Positions 1-12,195 of a stretch of 64,000 nt of DNA are shown here, one piece after another. The translations under genes and the position numbers were made by a program. This DNA comes from Poecilobothrus nobilitatus (Eukaryota > Arthropoda > Insecta > Diptera > Dolichopodidae). Within the stretch, counting starts at the first letter, position 1, and the number at the start of each line of letters is the position of its first letter. Location of the stretch: assembly GCA_947095535.1 (NCBI GenBank), contig OX352774.1:207006965-207070964 (forward strand), written 5' to 3'. The notes beneath the pieces are model-generated. The model did not search any database. It had not been told where the DNA came from and saw only the letters and a program-made list of their open reading frames with translations.

Positions 1-3000
1 TTTAAACTCAATTTTAACCCATTTAGAATTGTATTTTCGCGTTTTTAATTGAATTTTGGTGTCAAAATATTTTTTTCACCGAATTTTAAAATCAAGAAGC
101 CTATTTTTGTATATTACAACGTATTTTATAATAAAAAATATAAAATATTATTTTGAAAATCTTTAAACTCAATTTTATCCCATTTAGAATTGTATTTTCG
201 CGTTTTTAATTGAATTTTGGTGTCAAAATATTTCTTCACCGAATTTTAAAATCGAGAAGCCTATTTTTGGATATTACAACGTATTTTTTAATAAAAAATA
301 TAAAATTTTATTTTGAAAATCTTTAAACTCAATTTTAACCCATTTAGAATTGTATTTTCGCGTTTTTAATTGAATTTTGGAGTCAAAATATTTTTTTCAC
401 GGAAATTTAGAAACAAAAAGCCTATTTTTGGATATTACAACGTATTTTTTAATTAAAAAATTAAAGTTTTATTTTGAAAATCTTTAAACTCAATTTTAAC
501 CCATTTAGAATTGTATTTTCGCGTTTTTAATTGAATTTTGGTGTCAAAATATGTTTTTCACCGAATTTTAAAATCAAGAAGCCTATTTTTGGATATTACA
601 ACGTATTTTATAACAAAAAATATAAAATTTTATTTTGAAAATCTTTAAACTCAATTTTTACCCATTTAGAATTGTATTTACGCGTTTTTAATTGAATTTT
701 GGAGTCAAAATATTTTTTTTCACGGAAATTTAGAATCAAAAGCCTATTTTTGGATATTACAACGTATTTTATAATAAAAAATATAAAATTTTATTTTGAA
801 AATCTTTAAACTCAATTTTAACAATTTAGAATTGTATTTTCGCGTTTTTAATTCAATTTTGGAGTCAAAATATTTTTTTCACCGAATTTCAAAATCAAAA
901 AGCCTATTTTTGGATATTACAACGTATTTTTTAATAAAAAAAATAATAATTTTTTCAAAAGCCTTTAAACTCAATTTTAACCAATTTAGAAGCGTATTTT
1001 CGCGTTTTTAATTGAATATAGGTTTCAAAATTTTTTTTCACCGAATTTTAGAATCAAAAAGCCTATTTTTGGATATTACAACGAATTTTATAATAAAAAA
1101 TATAAAATGTTATTTTGAAAATCTTTAAACTCAATTTTAACCCATTTAGAATTGTATTTTCTCGTTTTTAATTGAATTTTGGAGTCAAAATATTTTTTTC
1201 ACCGAATTTCAAAATCAAGAAGCCTATTTTTGGATATTACAACGTATTTTATAATAAAAAATATAAAATTTTATTTTGAAAATCTTTAAACTCAATTTTA
1301 ACCCATTTAGAATTGTATTTTCGCGTTTTTAATTGAATTTTGGAGTCAAAATATTTTTTTCACCGAATTTCAAAATCAAATAGCCTATTTTTGGATATTA
1401 AAACGTATTTTTTAATAAAAAAAATAATAATTTTTTCAAAAGCCTTTAAACTCAATTTTAACCAATTTAGAAGCGTATTTTCGCGTTTTTAATTGAATAT
1501 AGGTTTCAAAATTTTTTTTCACCGAATTTTAGAATCAAAAAGCCTATTTTTGGATATTACAACGAATTTTATAATAAAAAATATAAAATTTTATTTTGAA
1601 AATCTTTAAACTCAATTTTAACCCATTTAGAATTGTATTTTCGCGTTTTTAATTGAATTTTGGAGTCAAAATATTTTTTTCACGGAAATTTAGAAACAAA
1701 AAGCCTATTTTTGGATATTACAACGTATTTTTTAATTAAAAAATTAAAGTTTTATTTTAAAAATCTTTAAACTCAATTTTAACCCATTTAGAATTGTATT
1801 TTCGCGTTTTTAATTGAATTTTGGTGTCAAAATATGTTTTTCACCGAATTTTAAAATCAAGAAGCCTATTTTTGGATATTACAACGTATTTTATAACAAA
1901 AAATATAAAATTTTATTTTGAAAATCTTTAAACTCAATTTTTACCCATTTAGAATTGTATTTACGCGTTTTTAATTGAATTTTGGAGTCAAAATATTTTT
2001 TTTCACGGAAATTTAGAATCAAAAGCCTATTTTTGGATATTACAACGTATTTTATAATAAAAAATATAAAATTTTATTTTGAAAATCTTTAAACTCAATT
2101 TTAACCCATTTAGAATTGTATTTTCGCGTTTTTAATTGAATTTTGGAGTCAAAATATTTTTTTCACCGAATTTCAAAATCAAAAAGCCTATTTTTGGATA
2201 TTACAACGTATTTTTTAATAAAAAAAATAATAATTTTTTCAAAAGCCTTTAAACTCAATTTTAACCAATTTAGAAGCGTATTTTCGCGTTTTTAATTGAA
2301 TATAGGTTTCAAAATTTTTTTTCACCGAATTTTAGAATCAAAAAGCCTATTTTTGGATATTACAACGAATTTTATAATAAAAAATATAAAATTTTATTTT
2401 GAAAATCTTTAAACTCCATTTTAACCCACTTAGAATTGTATTTTCGCGTTTTTAATTGAATTTTGGAGTCAAAATATTTTTTTCATCGAATTTCAAAATC
2501 AAAAAGTCTATTTTTGGATATTACAACGAATTTTATAATAAAACATATAAAATTTTATTTTGAAAATCTTTAAACTCAATTTTAAAACATTTAGAATTGT
2601 ATTTTCTCGTTTTAAATTGAATTTTGGAGTCAAAATATTTTTTTCACCGAATTTCAAAATCAAAAAGCCTATTTTTGGATATTACAACGTATTTTATAAT
2701 AAAAAATATAAAATTTTATTTTGAAAATCTTTAAACTCAATTTTAACCCATTTAGAATTGTATTTTCGCGTTTTTAATTGAATTTTGGTGTCAAAATATT
2801 TTTTTCACCGAATTTTAAAATCAAGAAGCCTATTTTTGGATATTACAACGTATTTTATAATAAAAAATATAAAATATTATTTTGAAAATCTTTAAACTCA
2901 ATTTTATCCCATTTAGAATTGTATTTTCGCGTTTTTAATTGAATTTTGGTGTCAAAATATTTTTTTCACCGAATTTTAAAATCGAGAAGCCTATTTTTGG

Positions 3001-5440
3001 ATATTACAACGTATTTTTTAATAAAAAATATAAAATTTTATTTTGAAAATCTTTAAACTCAATTTTAACCCATTTAGAATTGTATTTTCGCGTTTTTAAT
3101 TGAATTTTGGAGTCAAAATATTTTTTTCACGGAAATTTAGAAACAAAAAGCCTATTTTTGGATATTACAACGTATTTTTTAATTAAAAAATTAAAGTTTT
3201 GTTTTGAAAATCTTTAAACTCAATTTTAACCCATTTAGAATTGTATTTTCGCGTTTTTAATTGAATTTTGGTGTCAAAATATGTTTTTCACCGAATTTTA
3301 AAATCAAGAAGCCTATTTTTGGATATTACAACGTATTTTATAACAAAAAATATAAAATTTTATTTTGAAAATCTTTAAACTCAATTTTTACCCATTTAGA
3401 ATTGTATTTACGCGTTTTTAATTGAATTTTGGAGTCAAAATATTTTTTTTCACGGAAATTTAGAATCAAAAGCCTATTTTTGGATATTACAACGTATTTT
3501 ATAATAAAAAATATAAAATTTTATTTTGAAAATCTTTAAACTCAATTTTAACCCATTTAGAATTGTATTTTCGCGTTTTTAATTGAATTTTGGAGTCAAA
3601 ATATTTTTTTCACCGAATTTCAAAATCAAAAAGCCTATTTTTGGATATTACAACGTATTTTTTAATAAAAAAATAATAATTTTTTCAAAAGCCTTTAAAC
3701 TCAATTTTAACCAATTTAGAAGCGTATTTTCGCGTTTTTAATTGAATATAGGTTTCAAAATTTTTTTTCACCGAATTTTAGAATCAAAAAGCCTATTTTT
3801 GGATATTACAACGAATTTTATAATAAAAAATATAAAATGTTATTTTGAAAATCTTTAAACTCAATTTTAACCCATTTAGAATTGTATTTTCTCGTTTTTA
3901 ATTGAATTTTGGAGTCAAAATATTTTTTTCACCGAATTTCAAAATCAAGAAGCCTATTTTTGGATATTACAACGTATTTTATAATAACAAATATAAAATT
4001 TTATTTTGAAAATCTTTAAACTCAATTTTAACCCATTTAGAATTGTATTTTCGCGTTTTTAATTGAATTTTGGAGTTAAAATATTTTTTTCACCGAATTT
4101 CAAAATCAAATAGCCTATTTTTGGATATTAAAACGTATTTTTTAATAAAAAAAATAATAATTTTTTCAAAAGCCTTTAAACTCAATTTTAACCAATTTAG
4201 AAGCGTATTTTCGCGTTTTTAATTGAATATAGGTTTCAAAATTTTTTTTCACCGAATTTTAGAATCAAAAAGCCTATTTTTGGATATTACAACGAATTTT
4301 ATAATAAAAAATATAAAATTTTATTTTGAAAATCTTTAAACTCAATTTTAACCCATTTAGAATTGTATTTTCGCGTTTTTAATTGAATTTTGGTGTCAAA
4401 ATATTTTTTTCACCGAATTTTAAAATCAAGAAGCCTATTTTTGGATATTACAACGTATTTTATAATAAAAAATATAAAATTTTATTTTGAAAATCTTTAA
4501 ACTCAATTTTATCCCATTTAGAATTGTATTTTCGCGTTTTTAATTGAATTTTGGTGTCAAAATATTTTTTTCACCGAATTTTAAAATCGAGAAGCCTATT
4601 TTTGGATATTACAACGTATTTTTTAATAAAAAATATAAAATTTTATTTTGAAAATCTTTAAACTCAATTTTAACCCATTTAGAATTGTATTTTCGCGTTT
4701 TTAATTGAATTTTGAAATCAAAATATTTTTTTCACGGAAATTTAGAAACAAAAAGCCTATTTTTGGATATTACAACGTATTTTTTAATTAAAAAATTAAA
4801 GTTTTATTTTGAAAATCTTTAAACTCAATTTTAACCCATTTAGAATTGTATTTTCGCGTTTTTAATTGAATTTTGGTGTCAAAATATGTTTTTCACCGAA
4901 TTTTAAAATCAAGAAGCCTATTTTTGGATATTACAACGTATTTTATAATAAAAAATATAAAATTTTATTTTGAAAATCTTTAAACTCAATTTTAACCCAT
5001 TTAGAATTGTATTTTCGCGTTTTTAATTGAATTTTGGTGTCAAAATATTTTTTTCACCGAATTTTAAAATCAAGAAGCCTATTTTTGGATATTACAACGT
5101 ATTTTATAATAAAAAATATAAAATTTTATTTTGAAAATCTTTAAACTCAATTTTATCCCATTTAGAATTGTATTTTCGCGTTTTTAATTGAATTTTGGTG
5201 TCAAAATATTTTTTTCACCGAATTTTAAAATCGAGAAGCCTATTTTTGGATATTACAACGTATATTTTAATAAAAAATATAAAATTTTATTTTGAAAATC
5301 TCTAAACTCAATTTTAACACATTTAGAATTGTATTTTCGCGTTTTTAATTGAATTTTGGAGTCAAAATATTTTTTTCACGGAAATTTAGAATCAAAAAGC
5401 CTATTTTTGGATATTACAACGTATTTTTTAATAAAAAAAA
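1..5440. repeat. Higher-order repeat part of the satellite (A-type monomers with interspersed B-type)
   Basis: Monomer variants recur in a fixed order. A block of ten (1-1604) is followed by a block of seven (1605-2729) that begins again at the block's third variant. The full ten then recur at 2730-4334 with a handful of differences. At 4335 the block restarts but breaks after four monomers and restarts once more near 4,980. Diagnostic variants are the CACGGAAATTTAGAAAC monomer (322, 1605, 3052), the TACGCG monomer (644, 1927, 3374) and the B-type monomer with AGAAGCGTA and GAATATAGG (964, 1445, 2248, 3694, 4175). Repeats 2,730 bp apart are nearly identical, which indicates recent amplification. 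Confidence 0.9.
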
Positions 5441-6478
5441 TAATAATTTTTTTGAAAATCTTTAAATTCTATTTTAACCCATTTAGAAGCTTATTTTCGC
5501 GTTTTTAATTGAATATAGGTTTCAAAATATTTTTTTCACAGAATTTTAGAATCAAAAAGCCTATTTTTGGTTATTACAACGTATTTTTTAATAAAAAAAA
5601 TCAAAATTTTTTTGAAAATCTTTAAACTCTATTTTAACCAATTTAGAAGCGTATTTTCGCGTTTTTAATTGAATATAGGGTTTCAAAATATTTTTTTCAC
5701 AGAATTTTAGAATCAAAAAGCCTATTTTTGGTTATTACAACGTATTTTTTAATAAAAAAAATAATAATTTTTTTGAAAATCTTTAAACTCTATTTTAACC
5801 AATTTAGAAGCGTATTTTCGCGTTTTTAATTGAATATAGGTTTAAAAATATTTTTTTCACAGAATGTTAGAATCAAAAAGCCTATTTTTGGATATTACAA
5901 CTTATTTTTTAATAAAAAAAATAAAATTTAATTTTGAAAATCTTTAAACTCAATTTTAACCCATTTAGAAGCGTATTTTCGCGTTTTTAATTGGTTATAG
6001 GTTTCAAAATATTTTTTTCACAGAATTTTAGAATCAAAAAGCCTATTTTTGCATATTACAACGTATTTTTTAATAAAAAAAATCAAAATTTTTTTGAAAA
6101 TCTTTAAACTCTATTTTAATCCATTTAGAAGCGTATTTTCGCGTTTTTAATTGAATATAGGTTTAAAAATATTGTTTTCACAGAATGTTAGAATCAAAAG
6201 GCCTATTTTTGGATATTACAACGTATTTTTTAATAAAAAAATTATAATATTTTTGAAAATCTTTAAATTCTATTTTAACCCATTTAGAAGCGTATTTTCG
6301 CGTTTTTAATTGAATATAGGTTTCAAAATATTTTTTTCACAGATTGTTAGAATCAAAAGCCTATTTTTGGATATTACAACGTATTTTTTAATAAAAAAAA
6401 TAAAATTTAATTTTTAAAATCCTTAAACTCGATTTTAACCCATTTAGAAGCGTATTTCCGGGTTTTTAATCGTTTTAT
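5440..6478. repeat. Array edge of divergent B-type monomers
   Basis: The last six to seven monomers are all of the B class (AGAAGCGTA instead of AGAATTGTA, GAATATAGG instead of GAATTTTGG, TCACAGAAT instead of TCACCGAAT). They show more single-base differences among themselves than the interior units do. This fits the general finding that satellite flanks escape homogenisation. Confidence 0.85.
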
Positions 6479-8019
6479 AAAGATCTATAAGCAAATTATA
6501 TGACACAAGTTCTGTAAAGTATATCTTAAATCAGAAAATGCTAAACAATAGCTGCAGTTATGACCTTTACAAATATGTATATAATAAATATGTAATTATG
6601 CCATACGGTATCTTAATTTACCGTTATGCGAAAGTGAATTATTGTAAAATTCTTTAACCCTTCTATCTTTTAAACGGTTTAAGTTAGAAACTTGAAATTT
6701 TGACAGATGTTAGATCTAAATAAGTATGAGTCATTTCAGAAAACGTTTTTGTGTCGATCTCCATTTACGAGTTGTAAGGGGTAAGTTTTTAAGCATTCAT
6801 TTTTTTGAAGCAATACATATAAATTAAATCTCTAACATTATACTTTTATTTCTGTTAGCAACTTTTCTTAATAATATAGGGTTACCTTAAAATTGACGAA
6901 AGTGTTACTTGATTTTTTACAAATTTTCTAATAAATTTCTTTAACGATTTTTTGAATTTTTTTTTACTCGATAATTTAAAATTGTTGAGGATACAATGAG
7001 TACTACAAAAAAATGTAAATAAATAAACAACATAACGTTTGCTTGAAGAATTTTTATTTATATGATTATGCATATAATTATATAATATCATGTTTATTTA
7101 CATATCGTATATGTCACTGATGAATGAATGGTTTAATAATAAGAGCACATATATATAGATATACTCGTATATATACATATGTATATGGATGTATATAGCG
7201 GCATATTTATACGTGTTTTATTGTTGTTATAAGAAATTATTCTATGAATGAAATATTTGAAAAGAAATATTGCAATGTATGGCGATATATAATAATATCT
7301 TATGTATAATATATGTATGAACGCATATGCATATTAATATATATTTGATATTTTGTAGTAAGTTTAGTAGGAATAATATATGTATGTATGTTCATTTGCC
7401 GCTTAGTGAGAAATGGTAATAGCATATTTGGAAAAGTTTTGAATTGATAATTAGAAGGAAGATTAGAATCTGCTTTTGAAGAATGTTTAAACATATAGGT
7501 AGTTTGAATATACATACATAAATGCAAACCATAGTTTTAGAAATTATAAATTTCACAGAAATTATTTTAAAATACCCGAAAATTAAAAATATAATATTAT
7601 AAGCAGAGTGACAGACTATGAACATACTAACGGGTTCGTACGGGTATATAAGAGTTGACAAAGGCAACTGTTTTCTTCCTCGTTTTTATATATGTGCTCC
7701 AACACTTAATACACATGTTAAAGTTTCCCATTTCATCCAAATTATATTATTTACTCTATATAGGTATAATATTTTTTTACCAGTTAGCCAGTATTTTTTA
7801 CTAAGCTTAAACCATCATTATATAAAAAAAACTCTCATATAAAATTAGTGCGGTACTTCTAATATTTTTGCTTCAATTTGTTTCTTTATAATTATTTAAT
7901 ATAAGAGAGAATTATAGATTCCTAGACCGCAAGTTTAAATTTACGATATCTATATAATAAAGTGTTAATTTAAATTCAATTTATTAAAACTAATATGTTT
8001 AAATGGCATTCAACTTTGA
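6479..8019. other. AT-rich non-coding stretch
   Basis: I see no gene here. The stretch holds ATGTAT/ATATAC microsatellite-like DNA at about 7,140-7,400. Segments around 6,660-6,790 resemble the wording of the family 3 element (a TTGAAATTTTGACAG phrase) but are too diverged to assign. The short frames on both strands are low complexity. Confidence 0.5.
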
Positions 8020-8448
8020 GGCATTTTAAGATGGCATTCAAGATGGCGAAATACAGCTTATGGATATTCGTTTGTCATGCGCACGTCCCGTTTGTGGAAC
8101 CATATACCATCGCATGTGTTCTCTAAAGTAGGTAATTCATATGTGTACAATTTACTTAAGTTTAAGAAGAACATTAACATCTTTCTTCAAAATGTCCCTC
8201 CAAATTTTCCTACCTATCTCCCGTAATCCAAATTTCCCAATTCCAATTTCCCTAATTATCCTTGCCACATCCCTATCCCAAAAACCAAACTGTATATTTG
8301 TACCAAAGGTTCTATCCTAAAGTTTGGTTTTAAAGGGGGAGTGGTTTTGGTTGGTTAAAGTCCAACACTACTACCCTAAGGAAGCACGTGCAGTTCCTCT
8401 TGGTGACTTTCGAATTTTCCACCAAACCTCGTAAAAAAAAAAAAAAAA
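8020..8448 (+). pseudogene. 3' end of a non-LTR retrotransposon (RT C-terminus plus 3' UTR and poly-A)
   Basis: An open frame through 8068-8226 reads SFVMRTSRLWNHIPSHVFS, then a basic stretch FKKNINIF, and ends at TAA 8224-8226. This RTSRLWN-LP/IP pattern is the usual C-terminal tail of LINE reverse transcriptases, after the RT and thumb. A pyrimidine-rich 3' UTR follows, then CAACACTACTACCC and CTCTTGGTGAC, and it ends in a poly-A of about 17 at 8432-8448. The catalytic part is missing, so this is a 5'-truncated dead copy. The minus-strand frame at 8330-8542 is an artefact of the poly-A. The UTR resembles the LINE tail at 55.74-55.96 kb. Confidence 0.75.
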
Positions 8449-10236
8449 ATACAAACTTTTTAAAATAAAGTTCTATGTAACATCGTAAATTTTTCCTGGT
8501 ATATGATTTATATTGATATTCAAAGATATTTAGGAATCCCATAGTTATAGATAAAATAAAGTGATATGCTAATAAAATATCAAGCTCGTCTAGAACGTTA
8601 TATATTATGTTGAAACTGTTTTACTTATCGAAAATCAAATTACCACCAAAGGGCTAAAAAAAATAGACCTTTAGATTTACCAAAAAGTACAGATTTTCTA
8701 TATAACATACGTGCTACGGAGTACATTATATCTTTTGAAAATTTCCACCAATCCACGAGACACAAAAAAAATCTACTTCTTTAATTTTTATTCTCAATCA
8801 ATTTGCATCAGTTAATCTGGTACTCTATTTGATTAATTTTTTTTTTTTTTTCATTTTTAGACTTTCCATTAACTATCAAAATAAAAATCTACTACTATTA
8901 CAATTAAGTTAATATTTTAACATTATTTTATAGGTTTCTTTAGTTTTACAAAAATAAAATAGGGTTTTTTGGTTTCTGAAAAAACCACAAATAAAAAAAA
9001 AAAAAAAAATATTTTTACCACCTAAAAGACTAAGAATTTTTTAATTAAAATCGATTGAGTTAACAAAACAATAGAAAAGCTGATACTATTCTAGAAAATG
9101 AGCAACAACAATACATTTTTAGAAAAAGTTATTTTCACCACAATAAAATATGCATTAGTTGAGCAGTTAAAAAAAAAAAAAACAAAAAAAAAACATTAAA
9201 ATAATAACAATAAAATAAAAAATTACAAACAAAGTAACAATAATTTTTTTTCTTTAAATAAAGTGAAAATTAGAAATGAAATGCATTTCACCAGCATCTT
9301 AACATTAAAATTGAAAATAAGAAAACTAAGAGAAGAAAATAAATGAATAAACAGTAAACAAGTGAGAATTTAAAAGTACTTTATATTACAGAAAAACAAA
9401 ACAAAAAAAAAAACAAAAGGAAAACAAAATTAAAAAATAACTGGAATCTAACAACAAAAATTTGAAATAAAACAAAAAAATAATAATCATAAAAAGAAGA
9501 AAAAAATAGAAAAAAAAAAACAATTTTTCGTTACGGTTAAGTAAAACAAGTCTTAAAGGTGCAAAATATCATTTAAAATTTTAGGTTGGTTAAATTCATT
9601 TTAAAAACAAAATTTTTATATTGTATGCATTGTTATTTTCTTAAAATAAAAAAACAAAATCACTTCGAATTACGAATTCAATTTTCATCTACTTTTCAGT
9701 TCAAAAAAAATTTATTTATTTTGTTTTTTTTTTTTTTTGGATAAAAATATTTTTTTTATTCTTTAATTTTTTGCTCTCGGCAGGAGTTAATGCAACATTT
9801 CTTTTTTTTTTTTTCTAACAAGTTCATTTAAAAAAATAAAAAAGGAATACATACATAATACATATAACCATTCATCCTTTTTTTTTAATTTTAATTTTTA
9901 ATTTTAGTTTTCATTTGACATTTTATTAGAGTAAAAAAAAGTATTCCTTTAATCTTATTTGACTTTTATAATAGTTGGAATTTTCTTTTGAATTCAAAAG
10001 TCATATTAAATTTATTTAGAGCTTATAATCCTGTCTAGAATTTTTGAAAAGTAAAAAATAAAAAAAAAAACAAAATAAAAATTTCAGGAAACGAATAAAA
10101 AATATTAATATTTTATACATGATGAATTTAAACAAAAAAAAAAAACATTGAGCAATTTATTGAAACAAAAATTATTTTTACAGGATACAAGCAAAAAAAA
10201 AAAAAAATAATTTGTTATTAAAGAATGAAGTAATAA
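8449..10236. other. Homopolymer-rich AT stretch
   Basis: Almost entirely A/T, with long A and T runs (for example 8992-9009, 9170-9193, 9727-9739 and 10193-10207). I see no frame, repeat family or RNA gene that can be supported. Confidence 0.6.
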
Positions 10237-10392
10237 GCAAGAAAAAATTGGGTCCAACAGCTAGATATTGCCGACTCTATTATACGGATCCAATACAAAG
10301 ACTCTAAAAAATTAAGTGTTGAAGACAGTTTAAGCTTTCAAACTAATGTATTACAGAAAGTTACACAATACCAAAGAAAGTTGGTCTTGTGA
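10237..10392 (+). pseudogene. Short coding-like relic, unrecognised
   Basis: A 51-codon frame from GCA 10237 to TGA 10390-10392 has more complex composition than its surroundings (peptide pieces NWVQQLDIADSII and KLSVEDSLSFQTN). It has no start codon. It is closed upstream by two consecutive TAA codons and downstream by TGA, and it runs into a perfect hairpin. It could be an eroded exon or a transposase fragment. I do not recognise the family, and chance is possible at this length. Confidence 0.2.
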
Positions 10393-10432
10393 TTTTGGCA
10401 AGATAGTTAAAAATTTCTTGCCAAAATCACAA
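10387..10432. repeat. Perfect 16-bp inverted repeat with 14-bp loop
   Basis: Arms 10387-10402 (core GATTTTGGCAAG) and 10417-10432 (core CTTGCCAAAATC) are exactly complementary and are separated by 14 bases. Perfect pairing of this length with four internal G/C pairs is unusual in such AT-rich DNA. No poly-T terminator or box A/B is seen. A transposon end or a small transcribed hairpin are both possible. Confidence 0.6.
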
Positions 10433-10984
10433 TTATCAATGTCGAAGAATAGGAACCATGAGAATAGGCCATCAAAAAAAATGGAGTTTTACGGGGGGTA
10501 AAAAAAGAAATTGGTCTACTTGAATCATTTACTGGTAAATTAGAAAAATAAACTTATCCAAGGGCCAAGAAACAAAGCTATCCAACGTAAAAGAAATAGC
10601 AAAAGGAGTATAAACAGAAGATGAACATTGTAGTTACATTATTTAGAAGATTGGTTCAGCATGTCAATTATAGACAAAAATATAAATATTTCTACCATAT
10701 GATATTCAAAAAATTTGACTTCTACTTTACTATTATAATCACTTTATTTACCCTCATTATGTCTTTCCAAAAAAAAAAAAATTAAGGTGAAAAAAAAAAT
10801 AAAGAAATTGATTATGAACCATACATAGAAAGATTGATAAGAGCCAAATACACGACACAAGTTTCGGAAACGATCTGATGTGAAACTTTTACTTGGATAT
10901 TCTAATTTTTGCAATTTCTGCATCTTGTATAAAAAATTGCGCGCCTAATTTTAAACATCGATATAAAATAAACAAGGCCAACGG

Positions 10985-11815
10985 TTTTTAAAAGCACACA
11001 TTTTCAAAAGATAATACAAACTATTTAGAATTGTGACTTGCACCATAATTTTAAAATTTCATATAAGAAAAAATGTGTTAACAGGATTTTTTTGCAATTT
11101 TGACGGGCTGTAAATCGGGAACCCTATATAACTAAGAAAAATTCTCAGCACGCGTAAAAATATATTACTGAAGCTTTAATTTTTATGTAATGCCGAAGAA
11201 AATTTTGTACAAGAGTCAAAGTTATAAGTGTCTAAAAATAGCAGGTTTTTAATTTTTGAGCCCTAAAAGCTCATAAACAGAGGGAGGTCCAAAACAAATT
11301 TCTAAGAAAACTTATACAGAAACTTAGGCATAATTCTAAAAGTTCTTTCTTCCTTCAAAATTTCAAGTCTCTATCTAAACTCATGCCGGAGTTATAAAGG
11401 TAGAAAAAAAATCAAATTTGCAAAATTAGGTTTTCACATAACGGTAAATTTAAATACTAAATTTAAAAGAATTCTACAATTTTGATATTAACTTACAAAA
11501 GATAAAAAAAAATCTGGTGAATGGCGTTTTCAGATTGAAAAAATTTTAAATAGAATATGAGATATACGTATTTAAAAATAGGACTTTTTCAAAGTTTAAG
11601 GGGCTGTAGCTCCGTAATATATAGAAGGGGTTGAATGAAAAAGTTGTTCTAAAACATTAATTTTTTTATGAAACCTATCCATCGTTACAATTTTTTTTCT
11701 CTATATTTAACGGTGTAGAAGTTTTGTAAACAGGCGGACGGACGGACGGACGGACAGAGTGAAACTAATAGACACATTTTTTCAAAATTTTTTTTGAAAA
11801 TGTGTTAAAAATGCG
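10985..11815 (+). mobile_element. Family 3 TIR-type non-autonomous element, copy 1
   Basis: The left end carries CACACATTTTCAAAAG at about 10,994 and the right end carries TTTTGAAAATGTGTT near 11,793-11,806, an inverted pair of about 15 bp. The right end also folds on itself because GACACATTTTTTCAAAA lies just inside it. Next to it is a GGAC run (about 11,731-11,757). No transposase frame is present. Homologous copies lie at 20,455-21,065 (+) and 48,105-48,850 (-), with a right-end fragment at 59,325-59,540 (-). Together these define an interspersed family. The superfamily is not established, and the wording in between (GGGGCTGTAGCTCCGTAAT) contains no obvious coding sequence. Confidence 0.65.
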
Positions 11816-12195
11816 AGCATGTCAATTTGTTTAATTTAAATTCATTTTTCAAAAAGATATTTCGTCTAGTGCTATTTGACAAAAAAAAAAAGCTTATTGT
11901 AAAATGGCACTCCACAAAAAGAGAATTTTAACAAAAGGGGCACTTCGCAAAAAGACTTTTAACAAAATAATACTTAAAAAACCAAACTAACCTTATTTTT
12001 GAAAAATATGTAAGTAAAAACAATAATTAGTTAGGAGAAATTTTACAGTTGGTTACAAAATCAAAGTTATACACATTTTCCAGAATAAACATAAAATTTT
12101 CAAAGTATAAGTGTGTTTGCCAAACATCTTTTTCTGCAGTGTCTCACTATATCAAACGAAAATTACCAAATTTTTGTCATTTTTGCCAAAAGATA
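11816..12195. repeat. AT-rich stretch with degenerate AAAATGGCACT/ACAAAA modules
   Basis: Modules such as TGTAAAATGGCACT, AAAAGGGGCACTTCGC and GACAAAATGGCATT (the last beyond the SINE, at 12,413-12,426) recur loosely between 11,860 and 12,430. A GTTGGTTACAAAATCA phrase near 12,049 recurs inside the foldback element at 29.5 kb. This may be an old transposon that was later interrupted by the SINE. Confidence 0.35.

Larger units (their letters stand above)
1..6478. repeat. Satellite array, monomer about 160 bp, about 40 copies
   Basis: Tandem array running off the left edge of the window. Monomer starts, judged by the shared TTTAAACTC, fall at 1, 162, 322, 483, 644, 805, 964, 1124, 1285, 1445 and 1605, giving a spacing of 159-161 bp. 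Every unit carries a core TTTTCGCGTTTTTAATTG and a second conserved block CCTATTTTTGGATATTACAA. The only regular CG dinucleotides are in the TCGCG core and the ACG after the second block. The array ends at about 6,478, where the last monomer decays after GTATTTCCGGG into non-repetitive DNA. There is no coding capacity: the short frame at 796-1011 is only satellite read through. I do not recognise this satellite family. Confidence 0.97.

Noticed and set aside
796..1011. 71-codon frame on the plus strand
   Set aside because: It is the satellite read in one phase; neighbouring monomers lose the frame.
1..6478. Direct repeats considered as a CRISPR-like array
   Set aside because: Whole 160-bp units are homologous, without unique spacers, in eukaryotic DNA; this is a satellite.
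7300..7842. Three overlapping small frames on both strands
   Set aside because: Low-complexity, ATGTATGT-derived sequence; mutually overlapping in different frames and strands without motifs.
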